From positions 1-64,000 of the forward strand of contig NZ_QVLS01000003.1 of assembly GCF_003417535.1 (NCBI RefSeq): a stretch of 64,000 nt of DNA, given 5' to 3'. This stretch comes from Hydrogenophaga borbori. Its GTDB lineage: Bacteria; Pseudomonadota; Gammaproteobacteria; Burkholderiales; Burkholderiaceae_C. This document shows positions 39,892 to 47,106 of this stretch, piece after piece; position 1 is the stretch's first letter, and each line of letters starts with the position of its first letter. The position numbers and the translations under genes were made by a program. The notes under the pieces were generated by a model. That model was not told the DNA's origin and did not search any database. It saw nothing but the letters and a program-made list of their open reading frames with translations.

Positions 39892-41547
39892 TCAGCCCTT
39901 CTGGCGGAACATCGCCGACAGGGTTTCCCTGCGCAACTGCTTGCCGATCGCCTTGGCGTCCACGCCCTCGGGCAGCGTCCACCAGCCGTCGGCCTGCATG
40001 GCCCGGCCGGCCGCCACGCAACGCCGCACCACTTCATCGAACGCCGCGTCGTCGAAGTTCAGCGCGAAGATGAACCGACCCGTGCCCACCCAGCTCAAGG
40101 CCAGGCCATGCCAGCGCAGGTAGTACTGGAACATCCAGTGGTAGCGGCCCGGCTGCGTGTAGTCCAGCGTCCACACGCTGTGCAGGTTCGCCGCGCGCAC
40201 CGGCAGGCCGGCGTCGGCCATGGCGGCGTTGAAGCGCTCGCGGCGCGCGTTCCAGCGTTGATCGCCGCCGGCGTACACCGCTCGCAACTCAGGCGTTTCC
40301 AGGCGACGAAGGAAGGCGTGCATGCCGCCCATCACGTGCGGGTGCGCATTGAACGTGCCGCGCGCGAAGCACAGGTCGGCGGGGCGCTCGGCGCGGAAAC
40401 GCTTCATCAGATCGGCGCGTCCGCAGACCACGCCCACCGGGTAGCCGCCCGCGACCGACTTGCCGTAGGTCACCAGGTCGGCCTTCACGCCGAAGTACGC
40501 CTGCGCGCCGCCGGGCGCCAGGCGAAAGCCCAAGAAAACCTCGTCGAAGATCAGCACGATGCCGCGTTCGGTGCAGACCTCGCGCAGCCGCTGGAGCCAG
40601 CGCGTGTAGGCCTCGCGGTCATAGCCCGCCTGGCGCAGGCCAGTCATCAGCGTGGAGTCGCCCGGCGCGTTGCGGTTCGGGTGCAGGGCCTGCAAGGGGT
40701 TGATGAGCACGCAGGCAATGTCGCGGCGCGTGCGCAGCACCCGAAGGCTCTGGTCGTCCATGTCCTTGAGGGTGTAGGTCTCGCGCGGCGGCATCGGGTT
40801 GCCGGGGCCGGGCTGCACGTCCTCCCACCAGCCGTGGTACGCGCCGCAGAAACGCACCAGGTGCTTCTTGCGCGTGTGGTAGCGCGCCAGGCGGACGGCT
40901 TGCATCACGGCCTCGGTGCCGCTCATGTGGAAGGACACCTGGTCCTGACCCGAGACCGCCTTCAGGCGCGCGATGTTGTCGGCCACCACCGGGTGGTAGG
41001 CGCCCAGCACGGGGCCCAGTTCGAGGCCGATGGCCGCGCCCTCTTCCATGCAGGCCTTGTAGAAGTCCACGCCGAAGACGTTGACGCCGTAGGAGCCCGT
41101 GAGGTCGAGGAAGCGATTGCCGTCGAGGTCCTCCACCTCCAGGCCACCGGCCGAGCGAACGAAGGCGCCGACCTTCAGGCGTTCGCGCAGGTAGGGGCTG
41201 AAGGGAAAGGGCGCGCGGTAGGCACCGGTGAGCTGCAGATCGGCCAGCCCCTCGCGCGCGTCGGCGGTCAGGGCGAGCGAGCGTTCGTAGCGCTGGGCGT
41301 AGCCCGCGCACAGGGCGTCGAAGGCCGCGCGGCGCCGCGCGGCCAGCGCGTCGTCGGCGCCGTCGGCCCGGAAGAAGCGGCGCTCGTCGAAGGCGTAGCC
41401 CGGCAACCAGCCCGCCAGGCGCTTGGCCCAGCGCGAGTGGCCCGCCAGCGAGCGGTGCTTGGCGCGCGAAAGCTCGAGGCGCTGTTTCAGGTACGGCAAG
41501 GCCAGCAGGAGCGAACCGGCTGGCAAGGCATAAGGCAGAAGGGACAT
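39892..41547 (-). CDS. Class III aminotransferase with N-terminal membrane segment
   Basis: 551 residues, about 110 longer than usual. The N-terminus MSLLPYALPAGSLLLALPYL is a probable membrane anchor followed by basic residues. The core is a glutamate-1-semialdehyde-aminomutase-like PLP enzyme: Schiff-base Lys about 363 (TYGKSVAGGYPVG), Asp about 335 (IFDEVFLGFR) and SGTEAVMQAVRLAR. Reaction unknown; GSA mutase itself (HemL) is unlikely because of the anchor and extension. It is divergent from a phosphatidylserine decarboxylase-like gene 56 bases away and convergent to the Mpo1-like gene, which suggests a lipid head-group role. Confidence 0.8.
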   Translation of the reverse strand: MSLLPYALPAGSLLLALPYLKQRLELSRAKHRSLAGHSRWAKRLAGWLPGYAFDERRFFRADGADDALAARRRAAFDALCAGYAQRYERSLALTADAREGLADLQLTGAYRAPFPFSPYLRERLKVGAFVRSAGGLEVEDLDGNRFLDLTGSYGVNVFGVDFYKACMEEGAAIGLELGPVLGAYHPVVADNIARLKAVSGQDQVSFHMSGTEAVMQAVRLARYHTRKKHLVRFCGAYHGWWEDVQPGPGNPMPPRETYTLKDMDDQSLRVLRTRRDIACVLINPLQALHPNRNAPGDSTLMTGLRQAGYDREAYTRWLQRLREVCTERGIVLIFDEVFLGFRLAPGGAQAYFGVKADLVTYGKSVAGGYPVGVVCGRADLMKRFRAERPADLCFARGTFNAHPHVMGGMHAFLRRLETPELRAVYAGGDQRWNARRERFNAAMADAGLPVRAANLHSVWTLDYTQPGRYHWMFQYYLRWHGLALSWVGTGRFIFALNFDDAAFDEVVRRCVAAGRAMQADGWWTLPEGVDAKAIGKQLRRETLSAMFRQKG

Positions 41548-41603
41548 GGCGTTCGGGGCGTCGTGGTGTTCCCGCTCTTGTATGGCCCCCGGATGACCCA
41601 ACG

Positions 41604-42518
41604 ATGAAAGCCTTGCGACAGAATCCCCACGGCCTTGTGCGGCGCCAGCTGCGCCGCCTCGCGCTCAGCGAAGACCTGAACTTCCTGCTCACCAACCGCG
41701 TGCCGCGCCTGGCGCTCACGCGCTTCATGGGCTGGTTCAGTCGGATCCGCCAGCCCCTGGTGCGCGACGCGTCCATGGCGGTGTGGAGGGCCTTCACCGA
41801 CCTCGACCTGAGCGACGCAAAGAAGCCGCGCTTCGACAGCCTGCACGACTGCTTCACGCGCGAGCTGCGCGAGGGTGCGAGGCCCGTCGACACCACGCCG
41901 TCGGTGCTGGTCAGCCCCTGCGACGCCATCGTCGGCGCCAGCGGGCGCATCGGCGAAGACCCCTGCGCCCAGGTGTTCCAGGCCAAGGGCTTTCCGTACG
42001 CGCTCACCGACCTGCTCGGCGACTCGCCGCGCGCGCGGGCCGCCATCGCCGCCCTGCGCGGCGGCCAGTTCGTGACGCTGCGCCTGACCTCGGCCATGTA
42101 CCACCGCTTCCACGCGCCCGAGGCGCTCACGCTGGAGCACGTGACGCACTTCAGCGGCGACACCTGGAACGTGAACCCCATCGCCCTCAAGCGCGTGGAG
42201 CGCCTGTTCTGCCGCAACGAGCGCGCGGCGCTGTTCGCGCGCCTGGCCGACGGCACGCCGCTGGTGCTGGTGCCCGTGGCCGCCATCCTGGTGGCCAGCC
42301 TGCGCCTGCGCGCCCTGCCGCTGCCGCTCAACACGCGCTACCGCGGCCCCGACGAGCTGCCCTGCGAGGCGGCCTACGCGCGCGGCCAGGAGATGGGCCA
42401 CTTCGAACACGGCTCCACCATCGTCGTGCTGGTGCCGCCGGGCTTCACGCCCGCGCCCGGGGTCGCACCGGGCGCGTCCATTCGCATGGGCCGGCCGCTG
42501 CTGGCGCGGCCAGCCTGA
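41604..42518 (+). CDS. Phosphatidylserine decarboxylase family protein
   Basis: 304 residues. The self-cleaving pyruvoyl site near the C-terminus reads FEHGSTIVVL, i.e. HGST instead of the common LGST; Gly-Ser is kept. Other conserved parts are VSPCDAIVGASGRI (catalytic Asp region), RLTSAMYHRFHAP (active-site His residues) and NPIALKRVERLFCRNER. The enzyme converts phosphatidylserine to phosphatidylethanolamine, but the normal psd of Burkholderiales lies near pssA and ilvC, so this may be a paralogue with another lipid or small-molecule substrate. N-terminal basic region is longer than in Psd. Confidence 0.85.
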   Translation: MKALRQNPHGLVRRQLRRLALSEDLNFLLTNRVPRLALTRFMGWFSRIRQPLVRDASMAVWRAFTDLDLSDAKKPRFDSLHDCFTRELREGARPVDTTPSVLVSPCDAIVGASGRIGEDPCAQVFQAKGFPYALTDLLGDSPRARAAIAALRGGQFVTLRLTSAMYHRFHAPEALTLEHVTHFSGDTWNVNPIALKRVERLFCRNERAALFARLADGTPLVLVPVAAILVASLRLRALPLPLNTRYRGPDELPCEAAYARGQEMGHFEHGSTIVVLVPPGFTPAPGVAPGASIRMGRPLLARPA

Positions 42519-42531
42519 GCGCGCGCCCACC

Positions 42532-42549
42532 CTGTCATGCGCCCGTCAC
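42532..42549 (+). promoter_or_regulatory. Pho box before a putative small RNA
   Basis: CTGTCAT-GCGC-CCGTCAC: perfect first heptamer, 5/7 second, 4-base spacer. It begins 14 bases after the decarboxylase stop. No plus-strand gene follows before the terminator at 42668-42700, so it seems to drive a short non-coding transcript. Confidence 0.55.
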
Positions 42550-42571
42550 GCCAGCCACGGACGATGGCGCG

Positions 42572-42700
42572 CAACCCAGCCGACCAGCCAGCACGACGCG
42601 GTTGGCACGACGAAGAACGATGGCGGGGTGATCGGCGCCTGAAGCCGCTCGCCATCGCACCCTGCGGGCCCTCCGGTCATTTGGCCGGAGGGCTTTTTTT
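42572..42700 (+). ncRNA. Putative Pho-regulated small RNA
   Basis: Between a Pho box and an intrinsic terminator, in the gap between two convergent genes. A weak -10 (GACGAT, 42560-42565) at the right distance from the Pho box places the start near 42572. The predicted ~129-nt RNA has an internal stem, CGATGGCG (42618-42625) with CGCCATCG (42650-42657), and the terminator hairpin with seven U. No closed small reading frame is obvious. Start site and existence are predictions. Confidence 0.35.
42668..42700 (+). terminator. Strong intrinsic terminator
   Basis: GCCCTCCGG (42668-42676) pairs with CCGGAGGGC (42685-42693), followed by seven T (42694-42700). It ends plus-strand transcription 150 bases after the decarboxylase gene or, more likely, the putative sRNA. 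Confidence 0.85.
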
Positions 42701-42713
42701 ATCCGCCCCGGAC

Positions 42714-43256
42714 TCAGCGCAGCAGCGCCTCGGCCATCGCCCGGTAGGTGTCCAGCGGCGGTACCTCGCGCGCCGGTCGCTTGGCCGCGTCGTCCCAGCG
42801 GCGCAGGCGCAGCGCGTCCTGCGCGTGGGCCAGGCGGTCGAAGGCCTCGCAGCCCGCCGCGTCCAGCGGACCGCCCTGCAGCGCCAGGCTGCGGCGCGAA
42901 TCGTCCGACAGGGCCCGCAGGTAGCGCGGATCGGCGCACAGGCGCCGCTTGGCCATCACGTGCAGGCCGACCGGTCCGCTCACGGCGGGGCCGAACAGGC
43001 GCTGCAGCGCGTCGGCGGCGATCGCTTCGTGGCGGTCGTCGACGCCGGCGGCGCTGGGCGTGCCCGCCACGCCATGGATCAGGTGGCCGACGTCGTGCAA
43101 CAGCGCGGCGAGCACCAGGGCCTCGCCCGCGCCGCCGCGGCGCGCCAGGTCAGCGGTCTGCAGAGCGTGCTCCAGGTGGGTCACCGGCTCGCCGGTGTAA
43201 CGCTCGTGGCCGCGCGCGGCCAGCAGAGCCCAGAGTGAGTCGAAGGAAGGGATCAT
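42714..43256 (-). CDS. phnZ: PhnZ-type HD-domain phosphonate oxygenase
   Basis: 180 residues. PhnZ is a mixed-valence diiron oxygenase that cleaves 2-amino-1-hydroxyethylphosphonate to glycine and phosphate. All landmarks of that family are seen with matching spacing: substrate-gating Tyr20 and Glu23 (ERYTGEPV), metal ligands His30, His54-Asp55 (LLHDVGH), His76 (DDRHEA), His99, Lys103, and Asp155/156 near the end. The comparison with published PhnZ numbering is from memory. Cytosolic. It is divergent from a TIGR03364-type FAD oxidoreductase. The partner hydroxylase PhnY is not in the window. Confidence 0.87.
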   Translation of the reverse strand: MIPSFDSLWALLAARGHERYTGEPVTHLEHALQTADLARRGGAGEALVLAALLHDVGHLIHGVAGTPSAAGVDDRHEAIAADALQRLFGPAVSGPVGLHVMAKRRLCADPRYLRALSDDSRRSLALQGGPLDAAGCEAFDRLAHAQDALRLRRWDDAAKRPAREVPPLDTYRAMAEALLR

Positions 43257-43266
43257 GCGCGTGGAA

Positions 43267-43284
43267 CTGTCAACGGGCTTTCAT
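43267..43284 (+). promoter_or_regulatory. Pho box upstream of the FAD oxidoreductase gene
   Basis: CTGTCAA-CGGG-CTTTCAT: two heptamers, each 6/7 to CTGTCAT, with a four-base spacer. CAACAT at 43295-43300 is a weak -10 at the expected distance. It lies in the divergent gap between phnZ and the oxidoreductase and points to the latter. Confidence 0.65.
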
Positions 43285-43342
43285 TGTGTGCAATCAACAT
43301 GACGGCCCGACGTCCATTCGAAGTACCCCCTTCGCCTTTCCC

Positions 43343-44461
43343 GTGAACGACAAGCGTTTCGACCTGATCGTGGTGGGCAGCGGCATCGCCGGCCTCGCCC
43401 ATGCCTGGATGGGGCTGCGCCGTGGCCTGCGCGTGGCGCTGATCGAACGCGACCACCGCTGCGTGGGCGCCTCCATCCGCAATTTCGGCTTCGTCACCGT
43501 GACCGGCCAGCGCGCCGGCGACACCTGGCGGCGCGCCCGGCGCTCGCGCGACCTCTGGGCCGAGCTGGCGCCGCAGGCAGGCATCCCCATCGTGCACCAG
43601 GGCCTGTGGGTGGTGGCCCAGCGCGCGCGGGCGCTGGACGTGCTGGCCGAGTTCGTCGGCACCGAGATGGGCGAGCGCTGCGAACTGCACCGCGGCCAGG
43701 CCTGGGGCGCACGCATGCCGTCGCTCAAGTCCGACGGCGTGGCGGGCGCGCTGTACAGCCCGCACGAGCTGCGCGTCGAGTCGCGCGAAGCCATTCCCGC
43801 CCTCGCGCGCTGGCTGCAGGCGCAGGGCGTGCGCTTCATCTGGGGGCAGGAGGTGCTGGGCATCGAGGGGTCCACGGTGCACGGCGCGCAAGGCCAGTGG
43901 ACGGCCGAGCGCATCGTGGTCTGCCCCGGCACCGAGCTCAATGGCGTGGCGCGGCGCCTGCTGCCCGACCACGCGCTGCGGCTGACGCGCCTGCAGATGC
44001 TGCGCGTGCGCCCGTCGGCCGGCTTGCGGCTGGGCGCGGCGGTGATGAGCGACCTCAGCCTGGTGCGCTACCACGGCTACGCCGACCTCGCCAGTTCGGC
44101 GCCGCTGCTGGAGCAACTGCGCGCCGAGTGCGGCCCCAGCCTGGACGACGGCATCCACCTGATCGCCGTGCAGAGCGCCGACGGCACGCTGGTGGTAGGC
44201 GACTCGCACCACCCGCACGCCACGCCCGAGCCCTTCGCCAGCGAGGCGGTGGACGAGCGCATCCTGGGCCACCTGCACGAGGTGGTCGGTCTGGACCGCT
44301 GCGAGGTGGTGGAGCGCTGGACCGGTGTCTATCCGACCGGCCACGGCGCCGACGCGCTCATCCACGCGCCGGCCGACCACCTGCGCCTGGCGCTGGTGAC
44401 CAGCGGCACCGGCGCCAGCACCGCGTTCGGCATCGCCGAGGACGTGTTCGCGGGCTGGTGA
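43343..44461 (+). CDS. FAD-dependent oxidoreductase, TIGR03364 (phosphonate-associated) type
   Basis: 372 residues of the DAO fold. The FAD site is VVGSGIAGLAHAWMGLRRGLRV (GxGxxG, residues about 9-30) with the ERD acidic end; GASIRNFGFVTVTGQ is the hallmark I associate with TIGR03364, a group found beside phosphonate degradation genes and proposed to oxidise aminophosphonates. C-terminal TSGTGASTAFGIAEDV closes the FAD site. Start is a GTG with no strong ribosome-binding site. A good Pho box lies 59 bases upstream. Its substrate is likely an aminoethylphosphonate derivative, by context. Confidence 0.82.
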   Translation: MNDKRFDLIVVGSGIAGLAHAWMGLRRGLRVALIERDHRCVGASIRNFGFVTVTGQRAGDTWRRARRSRDLWAELAPQAGIPIVHQGLWVVAQRARALDVLAEFVGTEMGERCELHRGQAWGARMPSLKSDGVAGALYSPHELRVESREAIPALARWLQAQGVRFIWGQEVLGIEGSTVHGAQGQWTAERIVVCPGTELNGVARRLLPDHALRLTRLQMLRVRPSAGLRLGAAVMSDLSLVRYHGYADLASSAPLLEQLRAECGPSLDDGIHLIAVQSADGTLVVGDSHHPHATPEPFASEAVDERILGHLHEVVGLDRCEVVERWTGVYPTGHGADALIHAPADHLRLALVTSGTGASTAFGIAEDVFAGW

Positions 44462-44504
44462 CGGGGCCGGGTCGGCGCCGGGCCAGCCATCGGCCTGCCC
44501 AGGG

Positions 44505-44535
44505 CCAGCGCCCGCCTCGACGGTGCGGGCGCTGG
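44505..44535. terminator. Perfect 11-bp hairpin between convergent genes
   Basis: CCAGCGCCCGC pairs with GCGGGCGCTGG across a nine-base loop. It starts right after the uvrD stop on the minus strand and 43 bases after the oxidoreductase stop. No T run, so it may be a weak terminator or an mRNA 3'-end stabiliser. Confidence 0.45.
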
Positions 44536-44536
44536 A

Positions 44537-46897
44537 CTACTCGATGGGCGTGAGCTTGGCCACGCTCAGCGCCAGCCACTTGGTGCCGTGGCGCGGGAAG
44601 TTCACCTGCGCACGCGCGTCGTCGCCCGCGCCTTCCACCGCGAGCACCTTGCCCTCGCCGAACTTGTTGTGGAACACCGCCATGCCGCTCTTGATCGGCG
44701 TGCCGCGGTCGGGTTCGGGCGCGGGCGCGCTGGCGGCCTTCCAGGCCGGCGACCACGCCGGCTGCGGCACCGGCGTGCCCAGCGCGCGGTGGCCGCCCCA
44801 GCCCGCGCTGCCCGTGCCGCCCCAGCCCGAAGGCTGCGGCGGCGTCAGCCACTTCAGGCAGTGCTCGGGCAATTCATCGAAGAAACGGCTCTTGAGGTTG
44901 TAGCGCGTCTGGCCGTGCAGCAGCCGCGTCTGCGAATGGCTCAGGTACAGGCGCTGGCGCGCGCGCGTGATCGCCACGTACATCAGCCGGCGCTCCTCTT
45001 CCAGTCCGTCGCGGTCGCTCATGGCGTTCTCGTGCGGGAACAGGCCTTCCTCCAGGCCGACGATGAAGACGCAGTCGAACTCCAGGCCCTTGGCCGCGTG
45101 CACGGTCATGAGCTGCACCGCGTCCTGCCCGGCCTGGGCCTGGTTGTCGCCCGATTCGAGCGCGGCGTGCGACAGAAAGGCAGCGAGCGGGCTCAGGGTC
45201 TCGCCGGTGTCGGCGTCGGGGGCCAGGGGCTCGTCGAGCACGGGGACGTTCAGGTCCAGGCCCTGGCTGGCGGGGCTTTGCGTCAGCGCCACGGCCTCGC
45301 GGCCGAAGCCTTCCTGCATCACGAAGCTCTCGGCCGCGTTGACCAGTTCTTCCAGGTTCTCCACGCGCTCCTGGCCTTCGCGCTCCTGGCGGTAGTGCTC
45401 CACCAGGCCGCTGTGCTCCAGCACCAGTTCGACGATGCCCTTGAGGTGGCTGCCCTCGCTGCGTTCGCGCATCACGTCGATCTTGGCGACGAAGCCCGCG
45501 ATGGCCGTGCCCGCGCGCCCGGTGACCGCGCTCACCGCGTCGTGCAGCGAACAGCCGGCCGCGCGCGCCACGTCCTGCAGCTGCTCCACGCTGCGCGCGC
45601 CGATGCCGCGCGGCGGGAAGTTGAGCACGCGCAGGAAGCTGGTGTCGTCGCGCGGGTTCTCGATCAGGCGCAGGTAGGCCAGGGCGTGCTTGATCTCGGC
45701 GCGCTCGAAGAAGCGCAGGCCGCCGTACACGCGGTAGGGCAGGCCGGCGTTGAACAGCGCGGTCTCGATCACACGGCTCTGCGCGTTGCTGCGGTAGAGG
45801 ATGGCGATCTCGCTGCGCGGCGTTTCCTCGCGCACCAGGGACTTGATCTCGTCGACCACCCACTGCGCCTCGATGAAATCGCTGGGCGACTCGTTGATGC
45901 GCACCGGCTCGCCCGCGCCCGCGTCGGTGCGCAGGTTTTTGCCGAGGCGGCGCTGGTTGTGGCCGATGAGGTGGTTCGCGGCGTCCAGGATGTTGCTGAC
46001 GCTGCGGTAGTTCTGCTCCAGCTTGATCTGGTGCTGCACGCGGTACTCGCGCACGAAGTCGGCCATGTTGCCCACGCGCGCGCCGCGAAAGGCGTAGATG
46101 CTCTGGTCGTCGTCGCCCACCGCGAACACCGCGTTGCCCGCGGCCACGTCCAGGCCCTCCATGGGGGGCGGCGAGAACAGCTTGATCCAGGCGTACTGCA
46201 GCCTGTTGGTGTCCTGGAACTCGTCGATCAGGATGTGGCGGAAGCGCCGCTGGTAGTGCGCGCGGATGGCGTCCTGGTCGCGCAGCAGCTCGTAGCTTCG
46301 CAGCATCAGCTCGCCGAAATCGACCACGCCTTCGCGCTGGCATTGCTCCTCGTACAGCGCGTAGAGCTCGACTTTCTTGCGCGTCTCTTCATCGCGCGCG
46401 GGCACGTCGCGCGGGCGCTGGCCGTCTTCCTTGCAACCGGCGATGAAGTACTGCAGCTGCTTGGGCGGGAAGCGCTCGTCGTCGACATTGAACTGCTTGC
46501 ACAGGCGCTTGATGGCCGAGAGCTGATCCTGGGTATCCAGGATCTGGAAGGTGGCCGGCAGGCCCGCGAGCTGGTGGTGCGCGCGCAGCAGGCGGTTGCA
46601 CAGGCCGTGGAAGGTGCCGATCCACATGCCGCGCACGTTCACCGGCAGCAGGGCCGACAGGCGGGTGACCATTTCCTTCGCCGCCTTGTTGGTGAAGGTC
46701 ACGGCCAGCACGCCGCCCGGTCCCACCTGGCCCGTTTGCAGCAGCCAGGCGATGCGCGTGGTGAGCACGCGCGTCTTGCCCGAGCCTGCGCCCGCGAGGA
46801 TGAGCGCGTGTTCGGCGGGCAGGGTGACGGCGGCGGCCTGCTCGGCATTGAGGCCGGCGACCAGCGGCGAGGGATTCGGGGCGGTGTCCAGGGGCAT
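44537..46897 (-). CDS. uvrD: DNA helicase II (UvrD/PcrA)
   Basis: 786 residues. SF1A helicase acting in nucleotide excision and mismatch repair. Walker A GAGSGKT (about residues 36-42), motif Ia TFTNKAAKEM, motif II IDEFQDTN, motif III AVGDDDQSIYAFRGA, motif IV/V/VI stretches MTVHAAKGLEFD and VAITRARQRLYL. The C-terminus ends with a Tudor-like domain (VFHNKFGEGKVLAVEG) that contacts RNA polymerase in PcrA/UvrD. On the minus strand TACAAT ends six bases before the ATG, predicting a leaderless mRNA. Confidence 0.96.
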   Translation of the reverse strand: MPLDTAPNPSPLVAGLNAEQAAAVTLPAEHALILAGAGSGKTRVLTTRIAWLLQTGQVGPGGVLAVTFTNKAAKEMVTRLSALLPVNVRGMWIGTFHGLCNRLLRAHHQLAGLPATFQILDTQDQLSAIKRLCKQFNVDDERFPPKQLQYFIAGCKEDGQRPRDVPARDEETRKKVELYALYEEQCQREGVVDFGELMLRSYELLRDQDAIRAHYQRRFRHILIDEFQDTNRLQYAWIKLFSPPPMEGLDVAAGNAVFAVGDDDQSIYAFRGARVGNMADFVREYRVQHQIKLEQNYRSVSNILDAANHLIGHNQRRLGKNLRTDAGAGEPVRINESPSDFIEAQWVVDEIKSLVREETPRSEIAILYRSNAQSRVIETALFNAGLPYRVYGGLRFFERAEIKHALAYLRLIENPRDDTSFLRVLNFPPRGIGARSVEQLQDVARAAGCSLHDAVSAVTGRAGTAIAGFVAKIDVMRERSEGSHLKGIVELVLEHSGLVEHYRQEREGQERVENLEELVNAAESFVMQEGFGREAVALTQSPASQGLDLNVPVLDEPLAPDADTGETLSPLAAFLSHAALESGDNQAQAGQDAVQLMTVHAAKGLEFDCVFIVGLEEGLFPHENAMSDRDGLEEERRLMYVAITRARQRLYLSHSQTRLLHGQTRYNLKSRFFDELPEHCLKWLTPPQPSGWGGTGSAGWGGHRALGTPVPQPAWSPAWKAASAPAPEPDRGTPIKSGMAVFHNKFGEGKVLAVEGAGDDARAQVNFPRHGTKWLALSVAKLTPIE

Positions 46898-46903
46898 CGA
46901 CGG

Positions 46904-46909
46904 ATTGTA
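46904..46909 (-). promoter_or_regulatory. -10 box of uvrD, predicts leaderless mRNA
   Basis: TACAAT on the minus strand, six bases before the uvrD ATG at 46897; no Shine-Dalgarno. Confidence 0.5.
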
Positions 46910-46986
46910 GAAAGCGCCCGCGCGCAGGCCGCTCCATACGTGGGGGCATATGAACCCCATACCGGGCGAGGGACGGGCCATCGGTC

Positions 46987-47032
46987 TAGAATCGCGCACC
47001 GGGCCCAAGATTCTTGCGCCCGGTTTCTTTTT
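46987..47032 (+). promoter_or_regulatory. guaC promoter with terminator-like hairpin at the RNA 5' end
   Basis: A -10 box TAGAAT (46987-46992) puts the start of transcription near 46999. The RNA then begins with CCGGGC..GCCCGG (46999-47004 / 47018-47023), an inner AAG/CTT stem, and a TTTCTTTTT run (47024-47032), the form of an intrinsic terminator, 75 bases before guaC. Confidence 0.4.
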
Positions 47033-47106
47033 GCCCGCCGCGGCAGGAGAACCGGCCAGGCCAAGCGCTCATCTGTTCGACAACAGCTTTCTGGAGCTTG
47101 GTTTCA

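Noticed and set aside
41582..41599. GGGTCAT-CCGG-GGGCCAT on the minus strand upstream of the membrane aminotransferase, a Pho-box-like spacing
   Set aside because: Second half is too degenerate and no -10 is visible; not listed as a feature though the position is suggestive.
42537..43238. A 233-codon plus-strand frame through the putative sRNA and phnZ
   Set aside because: It runs through the strong terminator and antisense to phnZ; no homology or ribosome-binding site.
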